NCBI GenBank assembly: GCA_034664125.1
Contig: JAXDIG010000016.1
Coordinates: 1 to 64,000, forward strand
Direction of reading: 5' to 3'
DNA from: JACVRW01 sp034664125
GTDB taxonomy: Bacteria; Actinomycetota; Thermoleophilia; Solirubrobacterales; Thermoleophilaceae
DNA: 64,000 nt
The number at the start of each line of letters is the position of its first letter. Position 1 is the stretch's first letter. Both the position numbers and the translations under genes were made by a program. The notes beneath the pieces are model-generated. The model did no database searches. It worked only from the letters and a program-made list of their open reading frames with translations, and was not told where the DNA came from. This document shows, piece by piece, positions 32,877-41,033 of this stretch.

Positions 32877-33898
32877 CCGACCACCGCGTCGAAGATGAGC
32901 GCGCCCGCCAGCGCGATCGGGGCCGCGACCGCCAGCAGGCGCAGCACGAAGCGCCGGCGGAAGGTGGCGCCGTAGAGCACCGCCAGCTTGGCGTCCACCA
33001 CGGGACCGAGCACCAGGAAGGCGAGCTGGGAGCCGAGCGGGAAGGCGGTGAAGGAGACGGCCACGAAGGCGTCGGCCTCCGAGCAGAGGGAGAGCGCCAC
33101 GGCCATGCCCATGAGCGCGAGCGCGCCGATCACCTCCTGGTGTGCGACCGAGGAGAGCCAGTCCTGCGGCACGGCGGTCTGCAATAGCGCGGCCACGGCG
33201 GCGCCGAGCACGAGGAAGCGGCCCATGAACAGGAAGTCGGAGGCGAGGTGCTCGGCGAAGGCGCCCATCGAGCCGCGCCGGTGGTCGTGCTCGTCCTGCG
33301 GACCGCCGGCCGCCCGCATGACCGAATCGCCGTGGCGCCCGATCAGCAGGCCGGCGGTGATCGCCACCAAGAGCCCGAGCGCGGCCCGGGCCGCGGTCAT
33401 CTCCAGGGCCTTGCCCGCGGCGCCGTAGGCGACCCAGGTCGACGCCAGCACGATCGGGTTGAGGATCGGCGCGGCCAGCATGAAGGCGATGCCCGCCGAC
33501 GGGTGGACGCCGCGCATGATCAGTCGGCGCGCCACCGGCACCGACCCGCACTCGCACACCGGCATCGCGAAGCCGGCGAGCGCCGCGGCCGGCACCTGCA
33601 CCGGCGCGGGCAGGGCGGCGAGGCGGGTGAACGCCCGGGCCGGGACGAACACGGCGATGGCGGCCGACGCGGCGGCGCCGATCAGGATGAAGGGCAAGGC
33701 CTCGACGACGATCGACGTGAAGATCACGCCGAAGGTCCCGATCACCTCGTTGTCGCCGGCGCCGGCGGCGCGGGCCAGCACCACGGCCGCGACCGCGGCC
33801 CAGAAAGCGGCCGCCACGACCCAGAGCGGCAGCACGGGCGGCGACGGCCGACCCGCGGAGCGGATCTCGGGAGCCGCGTGCGCCGCGGCCCTCGTCAT
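32873..33898 (-). CDS. PF03773-family permease (UPF0718/YcgR/ArsP-like)
   Basis: A 341-residue protein with about eight membrane helices in two repeats. It has the conserved motifs MPVCECGSVPVARRL (about residue 110) and SLCSEADAFVA (about 275), both typical of this predicted permease family, which includes ArsP organoarsenical exporters. The paired cysteines suggest a soft metal or metalloid substrate, but that is inference. It is the middle gene of a three-gene operon with overlapping start/stop codons on both sides. Confidence 0.85.
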   Translation of the reverse strand: MTRAAAHAAPEIRSAGRPSPPVLPLWVVAAAFWAAVAAVVLARAAGAGDNEVIGTFGVIFTSIVVEALPFILIGAAASAAIAVFVPARAFTRLAALPAPVQVPAAALAGFAMPVCECGSVPVARRLIMRGVHPSAGIAFMLAAPILNPIVLASTWVAYGAAGKALEMTAARAALGLLVAITAGLLIGRHGDSVMRAAGGPQDEHDHRRGSMGAFAEHLASDFLFMGRFLVLGAAVAALLQTAVPQDWLSSVAHQEVIGALALMGMAVALSLCSEADAFVAVSFTAFPLGSQLAFLVLGPVVDAKLAVLYGATFRRRFVLRLLAVAAPIALAGALIFDAVVG

Positions 33899-34134
33899 CA
33901 GCGCTGCGCCGAAGGGTGCGCCTGGGCTGCCGGCTGCCCGGCTTGCTTGGGCGCGGCGCTCGATCCGCTCACCAGCGTGGCGGAAGCGACCAGCGCCGCA
34001 ACGGCCAGGCTGACGGTCAGCGCCTTCAGGCGCCTGGGCGTGAGCCAGCTGAGGGCTCGGCTCCCAAGGTAGGCGCGTGTTCCGGAGGCCGCCCCGACGG
34101 CCGTCATCGCACCGGCCATGCACTGCATGCACAT
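33898..34134 (-). CDS. Small CxxC membrane protein heading the permease operon
   Basis: A 78-residue protein beginning MCMQCMAGAM, a CxxC pair within the first five residues, followed by one membrane helix (about 38-57) and an Ala/Gln-rich tail. I do not recognise a family. It overlaps the permease start (ATGA), and CATACT stands 8 nt before its own ATG. It could be a metal-binding accessory or sensor of the permease. Confidence 0.65.
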   Translation of the reverse strand: MCMQCMAGAMTAVGAASGTRAYLGSRALSWLTPRRLKALTVSLAVAALVASATLVSGSSAAPKQAGQPAAQAHPSAQR

Positions 34135-34153
34135 ACCGGACCAGTATGGCGCC

Positions 34154-34159
34154 TAGGAT
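34154..34159 (+). promoter_or_regulatory. -10-like TAGGAT before inositol-phosphatase gene
   Basis: TAGGAT is followed by 7 nt and the ATG at 34167. This helps choose 34167 over the in-frame ATG at 34158. Confidence 0.4.
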
Positions 34160-34166
34160 GGCGAGG

Positions 34167-34979
34167 ATGCCGCTTCCGGACGCCGACTGGCTCGGGCTGT
34201 GCCGCCGGGCCGCACACGCGGCGCGCGAGGCTGTGGCGGGCATGGCCAGCACGGCGGAGCGGTCGGTGCCGCAGGGAGAGGGCGAGGGCGGCGACACCAC
34301 GCTCGCCGTCGACAAGGCCGCGGAGGACGCCGTGTTCGCCGAGCTGGAGGCGCTGGGCGTGCCGCTGATGGCGGTGTCGGAGGAACGCGGCGAGGTGCCC
34401 ATCGGCGGAGGCTCGGCCGACGCGCGCGTGGTGGTGGACCCGGTCGACGGCTCTGTGAACGCAAAGCGAGGGCTGCCGTTCGCCTGCGTGTCGATCGCGG
34501 TCGCGTCCGGGGACCGCATGTCCGACGTGGAGCTCGGCTTCGTGGCGGAGCTCGTGCCGTCGCGCGACTGGTGGGCCGTCAGGGGCGAGGGCGCGTTCTG
34601 CGACGGCGATCGGCTGGCGCTCCTGACCCCCGGGCCGCTGGAGATGCTCGGCCTGGAGACGGCGCGCCCCGAGCGCGTGGCGGCGGCCGCGGAGGTGCTC
34701 GGATCGCTGGATGCCCGCCGGCTGCGGGCGCTGGGCTCGGTCGCCGCCTCGATGTGCCTGGTGGCCGGCGGCCGCCTCGACGCGATGCTCACCCTGCGCG
34801 AGGTGCGCTCGGTGGACGTGGCGGCGGCGCAGCTGATCGTGCGCGAGGCCGGGGGGACGGTCGAGCTGCCAGGCGGAGACGCCCTCGACCTGCAGATGCG
34901 CTCCCGCGCCTTCGCCGCCCGCTCCGCGGAGCTGGTGGAGCAGCTGAAGGAGCGCTTCCAGGGCTCGGGGCCGGGCTAA
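34167..34979 (+). CDS. Inositol monophosphatase-family phosphatase
   Basis: A 270-residue Mg2+-dependent phosphatase. It has the metal-binding DPVDGSVNA motif (about residues 92-100), the preceding EER, and SVDVAAAQLIVREAGG near the C-terminus, where the family usually has WDxAAG; here SVDVAAA lacks the tryptophan and glycine. Substrates in the family are inositol phosphate, fructose-1,6-bisphosphate and PAP; none is favoured here. Confidence 0.82.
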   Translation: MPLPDADWLGLCRRAAHAAREAVAGMASTAERSVPQGEGEGGDTTLAVDKAAEDAVFAELEALGVPLMAVSEERGEVPIGGGSADARVVVDPVDGSVNAKRGLPFACVSIAVASGDRMSDVELGFVAELVPSRDWWAVRGEGAFCDGDRLALLTPGPLEMLGLETARPERVAAAAEVLGSLDARRLRALGSVAASMCLVAGGRLDAMLTLREVRSVDVAAAQLIVREAGGTVELPGGDALDLQMRSRAFAARSAELVEQLKERFQGSGPG

Positions 34980-35013
34980 CTGCGGCGATAAGGGGCCGCT
35001 CGGGAGGGGGTGG

Positions 35014-35029
35014 GCCCCCAAGCGGGGGC
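35014..35029 (+). terminator. Hairpin terminator after inositol-phosphatase gene
   Basis: GCCCCC-AAGC-GGGGGC stem followed by TATATCT, 34 nt downstream of the stop. The AT-rich tail makes it the most terminator-like hairpin in this part of the window. Confidence 0.5.
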
Positions 35030-35107
35030 TATATCTGACGTTCGGGGCCCACGCCCGAGTCGGGCGCGCCCTTCGACGCTGCCGTTCGCATGCGTCGGGA
35101 CCGGGGC

Positions 35108-35340
35108 TCAGCTCGGTGGCGCCCCCACCGGCCGCTCCGCGAGCGCCCGCGCGACACCGACCAGGTTCGCCGCCGCCGCGTGGCCCGTTCGCTCAGACCA
35201 CTCCTTGCCCTCGTCGGTGTCGAGGTAGCCGTCGCCCCGGGCCGGGGCCGCGATTCCAGCCAGGTTGGGCTCGCCAGCGCCTCCGTGTTCGAGGCGGCCG
35301 GCGCTGGCTTCAGGGTGCAGCTGAGGATCAGAGCTCGCAT
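35108..35340 (-). pseudogene. Remnant of a flavodoxin-like NADPH-dependent FMN reductase
   Basis: An ATG at 35340 begins MRALILSCTLKPAPAASNTE, the typical start of flavodoxin-family NAD(P)H oxidoreductases. Within 30 codons another frame continues as GDGYLDTDEGKEWSERTG and AAAANLVGVARALAERP to a TGA at 35108, the usual end of the same family. The middle of the gene (well over 100 codons) is missing and the two ends are in different frames. This is a deletion remnant. It fills the 417-bp gap before topoisomerase IB. Confidence 0.7.
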
Positions 35341-35396
35341 GGGACCACGCTTGCGCGGAGGATTGGCCGGTACTCCGAGCGGGCATGGGAGCCGCC

Positions 35397-36476
35397 ATGG
35401 CCAGGCTGAGGCGCGTCGACTGCTCGGGTACCGGAATCGCGCGCCGCCGCCGCGGCAAGGGCTTCGAGTACCTCGACGAGAACGGCCGGCGGATCACCGA
35501 GCCGGTCGTGCTGGAGCGCATCCGCGAGCTGGCCATCCCGCCCGCCTGGGAGCAGGTCTGGATCTGCCCGTATCCGATGGGCCACATCCAGGCCACCGGC
35601 CTCGACGCCGCGGGGCGCAAGCAGTACCGCTATCACGACCACTGGCGTCAGCGCCGCGACGCCGAGAAGTTCGAGTCGATGATTCGCTTTGCCCGCGCAC
35701 TGCCCAAGCTGCGCCGCCGCGTCGCGAAGGACATCGTCCTCGAGGGGATGCCGCGCGAGAAGGTGCTCGCGTGCGCCGCGCGGCTGCTCGATCGCGGCTT
35801 CTTTCGCATCGGCTCCGAGGACTACGCGGAGGAGAACGACACGTACGGGATCGCGACGATGCAGAAGCGCCACGTGACCGTCTCGGGCGACGAGGTGACG
35901 TTCGACTACGAGGCCAAGGGCAGCAAGCGCCGGCTCCAGACGATCGGCGACGCCGAGGTGGCCGACCTGGTGCGCGCCCTCAAGCAGAGGCGCGGCGGCG
36001 GCGAGGAGCTGCTCGCCTACAAGGTCGGCCGCCGCTGGGTTGACGTGAAGTCCCCGGACATCAACCAGTACGTAAAGGAAGCCGCGGGCGAGGAGTTCAG
36101 CGCGAAGGACTTCCGCACTTGGAGCGGCACCGTGCTCGCCGCCGTCGCCCTGGCGGTTTCCGGGCCGGCCCACGGCACCAAGACCTCCCGCAAGCGAGCC
36201 AAGGCGCGCGCGGTCAACGAAGTGGCCCGCTACCTCGGCAACACCCCGACGGTCGCCCGCACCAGCTACATCGACCCGCGCGTGTTCGACCGCTTCGACG
36301 GCGGCCTCACGATCGCGGGGGTGCTCCCGGAGCTGGCCGAGGACACCGCCGAGTGGCCGGACCTTCAGGGCACGATCGAGGAGGGCGTGCTGGACCTGCT
36401 CGCGAAGGACATGGGCTCCGACGCCGTCGAGAAGGCCGACGACCTGGTCGAGGAGCTCGAGGCCGTGGCGGTCTAG
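35397..36476 (+). CDS. DNA topoisomerase IB (eukaryote-like, poxvirus-type)
   Basis: A 359-residue type IB topoisomerase. The catalytic tyrosine lies in ARTSYIDPRVFD (about residue 291). Other active-site elements seen are KDFRTWSGT and the Lys/Arg-rich binding region. It relaxes positive and negative supercoils through a 3'-phosphotyrosine. The N-terminus RRRRGKGFEYLDENGRRI is the family start. ATG 35397 is preceded by GGGAG; ATG 35385 in frame is an alternative. Confidence 0.93.
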   Translation: MARLRRVDCSGTGIARRRRGKGFEYLDENGRRITEPVVLERIRELAIPPAWEQVWICPYPMGHIQATGLDAAGRKQYRYHDHWRQRRDAEKFESMIRFARALPKLRRRVAKDIVLEGMPREKVLACAARLLDRGFFRIGSEDYAEENDTYGIATMQKRHVTVSGDEVTFDYEAKGSKRRLQTIGDAEVADLVRALKQRRGGGEELLAYKVGRRWVDVKSPDINQYVKEAAGEEFSAKDFRTWSGTVLAAVALAVSGPAHGTKTSRKRAKARAVNEVARYLGNTPTVARTSYIDPRVFDRFDGGLTIAGVLPELAEDTAEWPDLQGTIEEGVLDLLAKDMGSDAVEKADDLVEELEAVAV

Positions 36477-36477
36477 C

Positions 36478-37389
36478 TCAGCGCACCCGCATGCCCAGCG
36501 CCGGGTCCCAGTGCAGCGGAGTCGAGTACTGCTGCAGCGGGGCCTCCGGCACCTCTCCGATGCTCACTCCGCGCTTGGTGTCGGGCGGGCAGATCGCCAC
36601 GAAGCGGACGAAGCCGCCGACGCCGCCGCCGAAGCGCGGGAAGCCCATGTTGACCAGGCAGCCGGTTGCGGGCACGCCGGACAGGTCGGCCACGCCCTCG
36701 GCCTGGGCGAACCCGTTGTGCATGAGCCAGGCCTCGCCCTCGAGCGTGGGCGTGGAGTCCGTGTCGAGCGGCTCGTGGCCGTGGAACAGGATGTGGCGCC
36801 TGAGGTGCAGGAACATCAGCGCGTCGAGCGACACGCCCGGGAACTCGGTGAGCGCCGAGAGGGCGGGGTCGGGCCAGCGCTTGGACCAGTCGGAGCGGAC
36901 GAACACCACGCTGCCGGCCGGGATGCGCCCGTGCCGCCGCTCGAAACGGAGGATGTCGGACACCTGCAGGTGGTAGTTGAAGTTGTGCTTGACCTGCCGC
37001 ACGATCGAGATGACCACGAGCTTGCGCACCGCGAACGTGGGCGGCAGCTCGTCGATCGCCGCGTACTCGGGCGCCCAGTGCGCCGGCGGGTCGAGCTGCG
37101 TGCCGAACTGGTCGGTGGAGAGGCTGTACGCGGTCGCCTCGAAGCCATCCTTCGCGTAGGTGTAGGGCTGGCCCGTGGCCGGGTCCACGGCGGGCGAGAA
37201 GAACGACGGCCCGAAGCCCTTCCAGACTGGGATCGAGGGCGTGAGCACGTGAGACAGGTCGATGTACTTGGCCGAGGTGAGGCCGTTGTCGTACACCCCC
37301 CACAGTCCGCCGTCGCCGTGGGCCGCCGCAGGGCCGGCGGCGATACCCGCCACGACGACCGCCAGTGCAGTTGCCAGCCAACGACGCAA
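36478..37389 (-). CDS. Secreted cyclase-family (kynurenine formamidase-like) hydrolase
   Basis: A 303-residue PF04199-like protein. A signal peptide (LRRWLATALAVVVAGIAAG) starts at TTG 37389; mature residues show IDLSHVLTPSIPVW and the metal-motif region DQFGTQLDPPAHW, where the family normally has HxGTHxDxPxH. The first and second histidines are therefore Gln-like replacements (QFGTQLD), so metal binding and formamidase activity are doubtful. It lies 13 nt after the second CAP gene on the same strand. Confidence 0.75.
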   Translation of the reverse strand: MRRWLATALAVVVAGIAAGPAAAHGDGGLWGVYDNGLTSAKYIDLSHVLTPSIPVWKGFGPSFFSPAVDPATGQPYTYAKDGFEATAYSLSTDQFGTQLDPPAHWAPEYAAIDELPPTFAVRKLVVISIVRQVKHNFNYHLQVSDILRFERRHGRIPAGSVVFVRSDWSKRWPDPALSALTEFPGVSLDALMFLHLRRHILFHGHEPLDTDSTPTLEGEAWLMHNGFAQAEGVADLSGVPATGCLVNMGFPRFGGGVGGFVRFVAICPPDTKRGVSIGEVPEAPLQQYSTPLHWDPALGMRVR

Positions 37390-37402
37390 AGCGGGCTGGA
37401 GT

Positions 37403-37960
37403 CTACCCCCGCGCGCCGAACTCCGTGGCGTAGGTGCCGGCCGGCGTGCCGCCATGGGCTACGGGCGCGTCGTAGGCCACGCCGATCCCTATCTCCCGGA
37501 ACGCCGCGTTGAGGATGTTGGCCCGGTGGCCCGGGCTGTTCATCCACATCCGCATGATCACGCGGGGACGGGAGAAGCCGCGGCTGCCCCAGCCGAGGTT
37601 CTCGCCCACGACCCAGCTGTGCGCGCCCTTCAGGTAGCCCTCCGCGCGGATCCGGTCGACGAACGACCCGCCGCCGAGGGTGTCGTGCGAGAAGTAGTTG
37701 CGCCGGGCCATGTCGCGGGCGTGGCGGCGGGCCGCCCGCGACAGGCGCTTGTTGACCTTCAGGCTGCGCAGGCCGTGGTGAGCTCGCTCGCGGTTGAGCT
37801 CGCACAGCGTCGCCCGGAAGATCTCGCGCTTGGTCGCGTTCGCCGGGGTCGCGTTGGCGGCGGCGCAGGCCTGCTCGGCAAGCGCCGACGGCGCGGCGCA
37901 GAGCAACCCGGCCACGAAGGCGAGCACAACGACGGCTAGACGAGGGAGGGCGACAGTCAT
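37403..37960 (-). CDS. Secreted CAP/SCP-domain protein, second paralogue
   Basis: A 185-residue protein with a signal peptide (about residues 1-28, ending ALAEQA) and a CAP domain carrying ARRNYFSHDTLGG, VGENLGWGS and MNSPGHRANILN. It is more canonical than the first CAP protein (11114-11566). Its leader has no ydaO-yuaA aptamer; a 10-bp palindrome GAACTAGTTC sits at 37967-37976 just upstream of the start. Confidence 0.88.
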   Translation of the reverse strand: MTVALPRLAVVVLAFVAGLLCAAPSALAEQACAAANATPANATKREIFRATLCELNRERAHHGLRSLKVNKRLSRAARRHARDMARRNYFSHDTLGGGSFVDRIRAEGYLKGAHSWVVGENLGWGSRGFSRPRVIMRMWMNSPGHRANILNAAFREIGIGVAYDAPVAHGGTPAGTYATEFGARG

Positions 37961-38059
37961 CAGAAGGAACTAGTTCTGTGGTCTAGTCGTCCCGCAAACC
38001 GGCTATCGATCCGTCCCTAGGGCTGGTTATGGACGCATGTACGAGGGAATGGGGAGGCC

Positions 38060-38764
38060 ATGCCATCCGCCGCCATCCTCGACATCGACGGAACGCTCGT
38101 GGACACGAACTACCAGCACGCCCTGGCCTGGTTCCGCGCCCTCCGCCGACACGGCGAGGTGCTGCCGGTGTGGCGCATCCACCGTCACATCGGCATGGGC
38201 GGCGACCACCTGGTCAAGTCGCTCTGCGGCGACGCCGTGGAGCAGGAGAAGGGCGAGGACATCCGCGCGGCCGAGAAGGAGCTCTACATGGCGATGATCG
38301 ACGAGGTCGAGCCCTTCGGCGGCGCGCGCGAGCTGATCGTCGATCTGAAGGAGCGCGGTCACCCGGTCGTGCTGGCCAGCTCGGCCAAGCCCGAGGAGGT
38401 CGAGCACTACCTGGATCTGCTCGACGCCCGCGAGCTGCTCGACGACTGGACCGACTCGGGCGACGTGGACGCGACCAAGCCGGCGCCGGACCTGCTGCGG
38501 GCGGCGATGGAGAAGGCGGGCACGAGCGACGCGGTGATGGTCGGCGACTCCACCTGGGACTGCGTGGCCGCGGAGCGCGCGGGCATCGAGACGGTCGCGG
38601 TGCTGACCGGCGGCTTCTCGGAGGCCGAGCTGCGCGAGGCCGGTGCGGTCGTGGTGTTCGAGTCGATCGCCGAGCTGCGCGACCGCCTCGACGAGACGCC
38701 GCTCGCCGCCGGGTACGGTGAGCGTGTTGGCGGAGAAACTCGAGAGCTACCGCGCCAAGCGTGA
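38060..38764 (+). CDS. HAD-superfamily (subfamily IA) phosphatase
   Basis: A 234-residue HAD hydrolase with the nucleophile motif LDIDGTLVDTN (about residues 7-17), motif II LASSAKP, motif III lysine TKPAPD, and motif IV VGDSTWD. It resembles phosphoglycolate phosphatase and beta-phosphoglucomutase relatives; the substrate is unknown. GGGGAGG precedes the ATG. Its 3' end overlaps the LigD gene by 47 nt, and it heads a run of six co-directional genes including Ku. Confidence 0.85.
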   Translation: MPSAAILDIDGTLVDTNYQHALAWFRALRRHGEVLPVWRIHRHIGMGGDHLVKSLCGDAVEQEKGEDIRAAEKELYMAMIDEVEPFGGARELIVDLKERGHPVVLASSAKPEEVEHYLDLLDARELLDDWTDSGDVDATKPAPDLLRAAMEKAGTSDAVMVGDSTWDCVAAERAGIETVAVLTGGFSEAELREAGAVVVFESIAELRDRLDETPLAAGYGERVGGETRELPRQA

Positions 38765-40160
38765 CTTCGGCAAGACGTCCGAGCCGAAAGGCGGCCGCGA
38801 CGGCGGACCGGCCCGGGGGCGTTTCGTCGTGCAGGAGCACCACGCGCGGCGCCTGCACTGGGACCTGCGCATGGAGCAAGGCGGGGTGCTGGCCTCGTGG
38901 GCGCTGCCGCGCGGCATCCCCCAGCACCCGAAGGAGAACCGCCTGGCGGTGCGCACCGAGGACCACCCGCTCGAGTACCTCGACTTCGAGGGCGAGATCC
39001 CGAAGGGCGAGTACGGGGCGGGCACGATGGAGGTCTGGGACCGCGGCACCTACGAGGCGGAGAAGTTTCGCGACGACGAGGTGATCGCGACCTTCCACGG
39101 TGAGCGCCTGCAGGGTCGCTACGCGCTGTTTCAGACGCGCGGCAAGGACTGGCTGATCCACCGCATGGACCCGCCGCCGGACCCCGGCTACGAGCCGATG
39201 CCGGACCGGATCGCGCCGATGCTGGCGCGCCTGGGCGAGCTGCCACCCGACGAGGAGAAATGGGGGTTCGAGGTCAAGTGGGACGGCATCCGCGCGGTCG
39301 CGTTCCTGGACCACGGGCACATCAACCTCCAGGGACGCAACTTCAGCGACTTCACGCCGCGCTACCCGGAGGTGCGCGAGCTCGCGCGCGAGCTGGGCGC
39401 GCGCCGGGTGATCCTCGACGGTGAGGTCGTGGCCTTCGACGACGACGGCAAGCCGAGCTTCGAGCGCCTCCAGACCCGCATGCACCTGGCGTCGGACTCC
39501 GCCGTGAGGCGCCGCGCGCGCGACACCCCGGTCACGTACGTCATCTTCGACCTGCTCTACCTCGACGGCCACTCGACGCTCGGGCTCGCCTACGAGCAGC
39601 GGCGCGAGCTGCTCGAGGCGCTGGAGCTCGATGGGCCGGCATGGCGGGCGCCGGCGTACCACCGCGGCGAGGGCTCCGCGCTGCTCAACGCCACGCGCGA
39701 GCTCGGCATCGAGGGCATCGTGGCGAAGCGGCTCGACAGCACCTACCAGCCCGGCGCGCGCGGCTCAGCCTGGCTGAAGATCAAGAACGTCTGCGAGCAG
39801 GACGTGGTGATCGGCGGCTTCACTCCGGGCGAGGGCGGGCGCAGCGGCACGCTCGGAGCGCTCGTGTGCGGCGTCTACGACGACGGCAAGCTGACCTACG
39901 TCGGCAAGGTGGGGACGGGCTTCACGGAGAAGACGCTCGCGCTGGTCCAGCGCGAGCTGGAACCGCTGCGCCGGGACACCTCGCCGTTCGTCGGCCGGCA
40001 GCCGCCGAAGGGCACGGTGTTCATCGAGCCACGCCTGGTCGCGCGCGTCGAGCTGCGCGAATGGACTCGCAGCGGAACGATGAGAGCGCCCTCGTTCAAG
40101 GGTCTAAGAGACGACGTCGATCCGCAGGATTGCGTGCGTGAGGAAGGGCCTTGCGGCTAA
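38718..40160 (+). CDS. ligD: LigD: 3'-phosphoesterase plus ATP-dependent DNA ligase domains
   Basis: A 480-residue protein. The N-terminal phosphoesterase domain (about residues 20-165) includes FVVQEHHARRLHWDLR and GTMEVWDRGTY. The ligase domain (about 170-380) has the adenylated lysine in FEVKWDGIRAV (K187) and EGIVAKRLDS, then an OB-fold to 480. No polymerase domain is fused; it is encoded two genes downstream. It seals double-strand breaks with Ku. Starts at 38718, 38724 (GTG) or 38727 (TTG) are all possible; TACGGT lies just upstream within the HAD gene. Confidence 0.92.
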   Translation: MSVLAEKLESYRAKRDFGKTSEPKGGRDGGPARGRFVVQEHHARRLHWDLRMEQGGVLASWALPRGIPQHPKENRLAVRTEDHPLEYLDFEGEIPKGEYGAGTMEVWDRGTYEAEKFRDDEVIATFHGERLQGRYALFQTRGKDWLIHRMDPPPDPGYEPMPDRIAPMLARLGELPPDEEKWGFEVKWDGIRAVAFLDHGHINLQGRNFSDFTPRYPEVRELARELGARRVILDGEVVAFDDDGKPSFERLQTRMHLASDSAVRRRARDTPVTYVIFDLLYLDGHSTLGLAYEQRRELLEALELDGPAWRAPAYHRGEGSALLNATRELGIEGIVAKRLDSTYQPGARGSAWLKIKNVCEQDVVIGGFTPGEGGRSGTLGALVCGVYDDGKLTYVGKVGTGFTEKTLALVQRELEPLRRDTSPFVGRQPPKGTVFIEPRLVARVELREWTRSGTMRAPSFKGLRDDVDPQDCVREEGPCG

Positions 40161-40181
40161 GGGATGTAATTTGGAGGATCT

Positions 40182-41033
40182 ATGGCAAGGGCAATTTGGA
40201 GTGGCGCGATCAGCTTCGGGCTGGTCAACATCCCGGTGAAGCTGTTCAGCGCGGTTTCGCGCAAGACCGTGCGTTTCCACCAGATCGACGCCGAGTCGGG
40301 CGGCCGGGTGCGCCAGAAGCGCGTCGGCCCGGACGGTGAGGAGATCCCGTACGAGCAGATCATCAAGGGCTACGAGATCGGTCCCGACCGCTACGTGACG
40401 ATCTCGCCCGAGGAGCTCGACGCGCTCGAGCCGCAGAAGACGCGCACGATCGACATCGAGGACTTCGTGGACCTCGAAGAGATCGACCCGATCTACTACG
40501 ACCACCCCTACTACCTCGCGCCCGACACCGGGGCGACCAAGGCCTACCAGCTGCTGGTCGACGCGATGGAGGACGCGGGCAAGGTCGCGATCGCGCGCGT
40601 GGTGCTGCGCTCCAAGGAGAGCCTCGTGGCCATCCGGCCGCGCGACGGCGTGCTCGCGATGGAGACGATGCTGTTCGCGGACGAGGTGGTGCCGCCCGAC
40701 AGCCTCGACGAGCTGGGCTCCGACGCCGAGGTCAAGACCAGCGACCGCGAGCTGACCATGGCGCGGCAGCTGATCGACTCGCTGTCCTCCGACTTCGAGC
40801 CCGAGAAGTACCACGACGAGTACCGCGAGCGCGTGCTCGACCTGATCGAGCGCAAGGCGCAGGGCGAGACGATCGTGATCGAGGAGCCCACCGCCGAGCC
40901 GGAGCAGGTGCCCGACCTGATGGCGGCGCTCGAGGCGAGCATCGCCGGCGCCAAGGGCCAGAGCAAGGCCAAGCCGAAGCAGCCCGCCAAGAAGCGCGCG
41001 CCGGCCAAGAAGAAGGCCCCAGCCAAGACGTAG
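40182..41033 (+). CDS. ku: Ku DNA end-binding protein
   Basis: A 283-residue bacterial Ku: WSGAISFGLVNIPVKLFSA at the N-terminus, then the Ku beta-barrel core with KTRTIDIEDFVDLEEIDPIY. The last 30 residues are a Lys/Pro/Ala-rich tail (KKRAPAKKKAPAKT) that could bind DNA or stimulate the ligase. It binds broken ends as a ring-shaped homodimer and recruits LigD. GGAGG at good spacing precedes the ATG. The gene overlaps the next by 1 nt. Confidence 0.97.
   Translation: MARAIWSGAISFGLVNIPVKLFSAVSRKTVRFHQIDAESGGRVRQKRVGPDGEEIPYEQIIKGYEIGPDRYVTISPEELDALEPQKTRTIDIEDFVDLEEIDPIYYDHPYYLAPDTGATKAYQLLVDAMEDAGKVAIARVVLRSKESLVAIRPRDGVLAMETMLFADEVVPPDSLDELGSDAEVKTSDRELTMARQLIDSLSSDFEPEKYHDEYRERVLDLIERKAQGETIVIEEPTAEPEQVPDLMAALEASIAGAKGQSKAKPKQPAKKRAPAKKKAPAKT

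Noticed and set aside
37967..37976. Operator GAACTAGTTC upstream of the second CAP gene
   Set aside because: A perfect 10-bp palindrome, but it is single, short and has no recognised regulator, so it was not listed as a feature.
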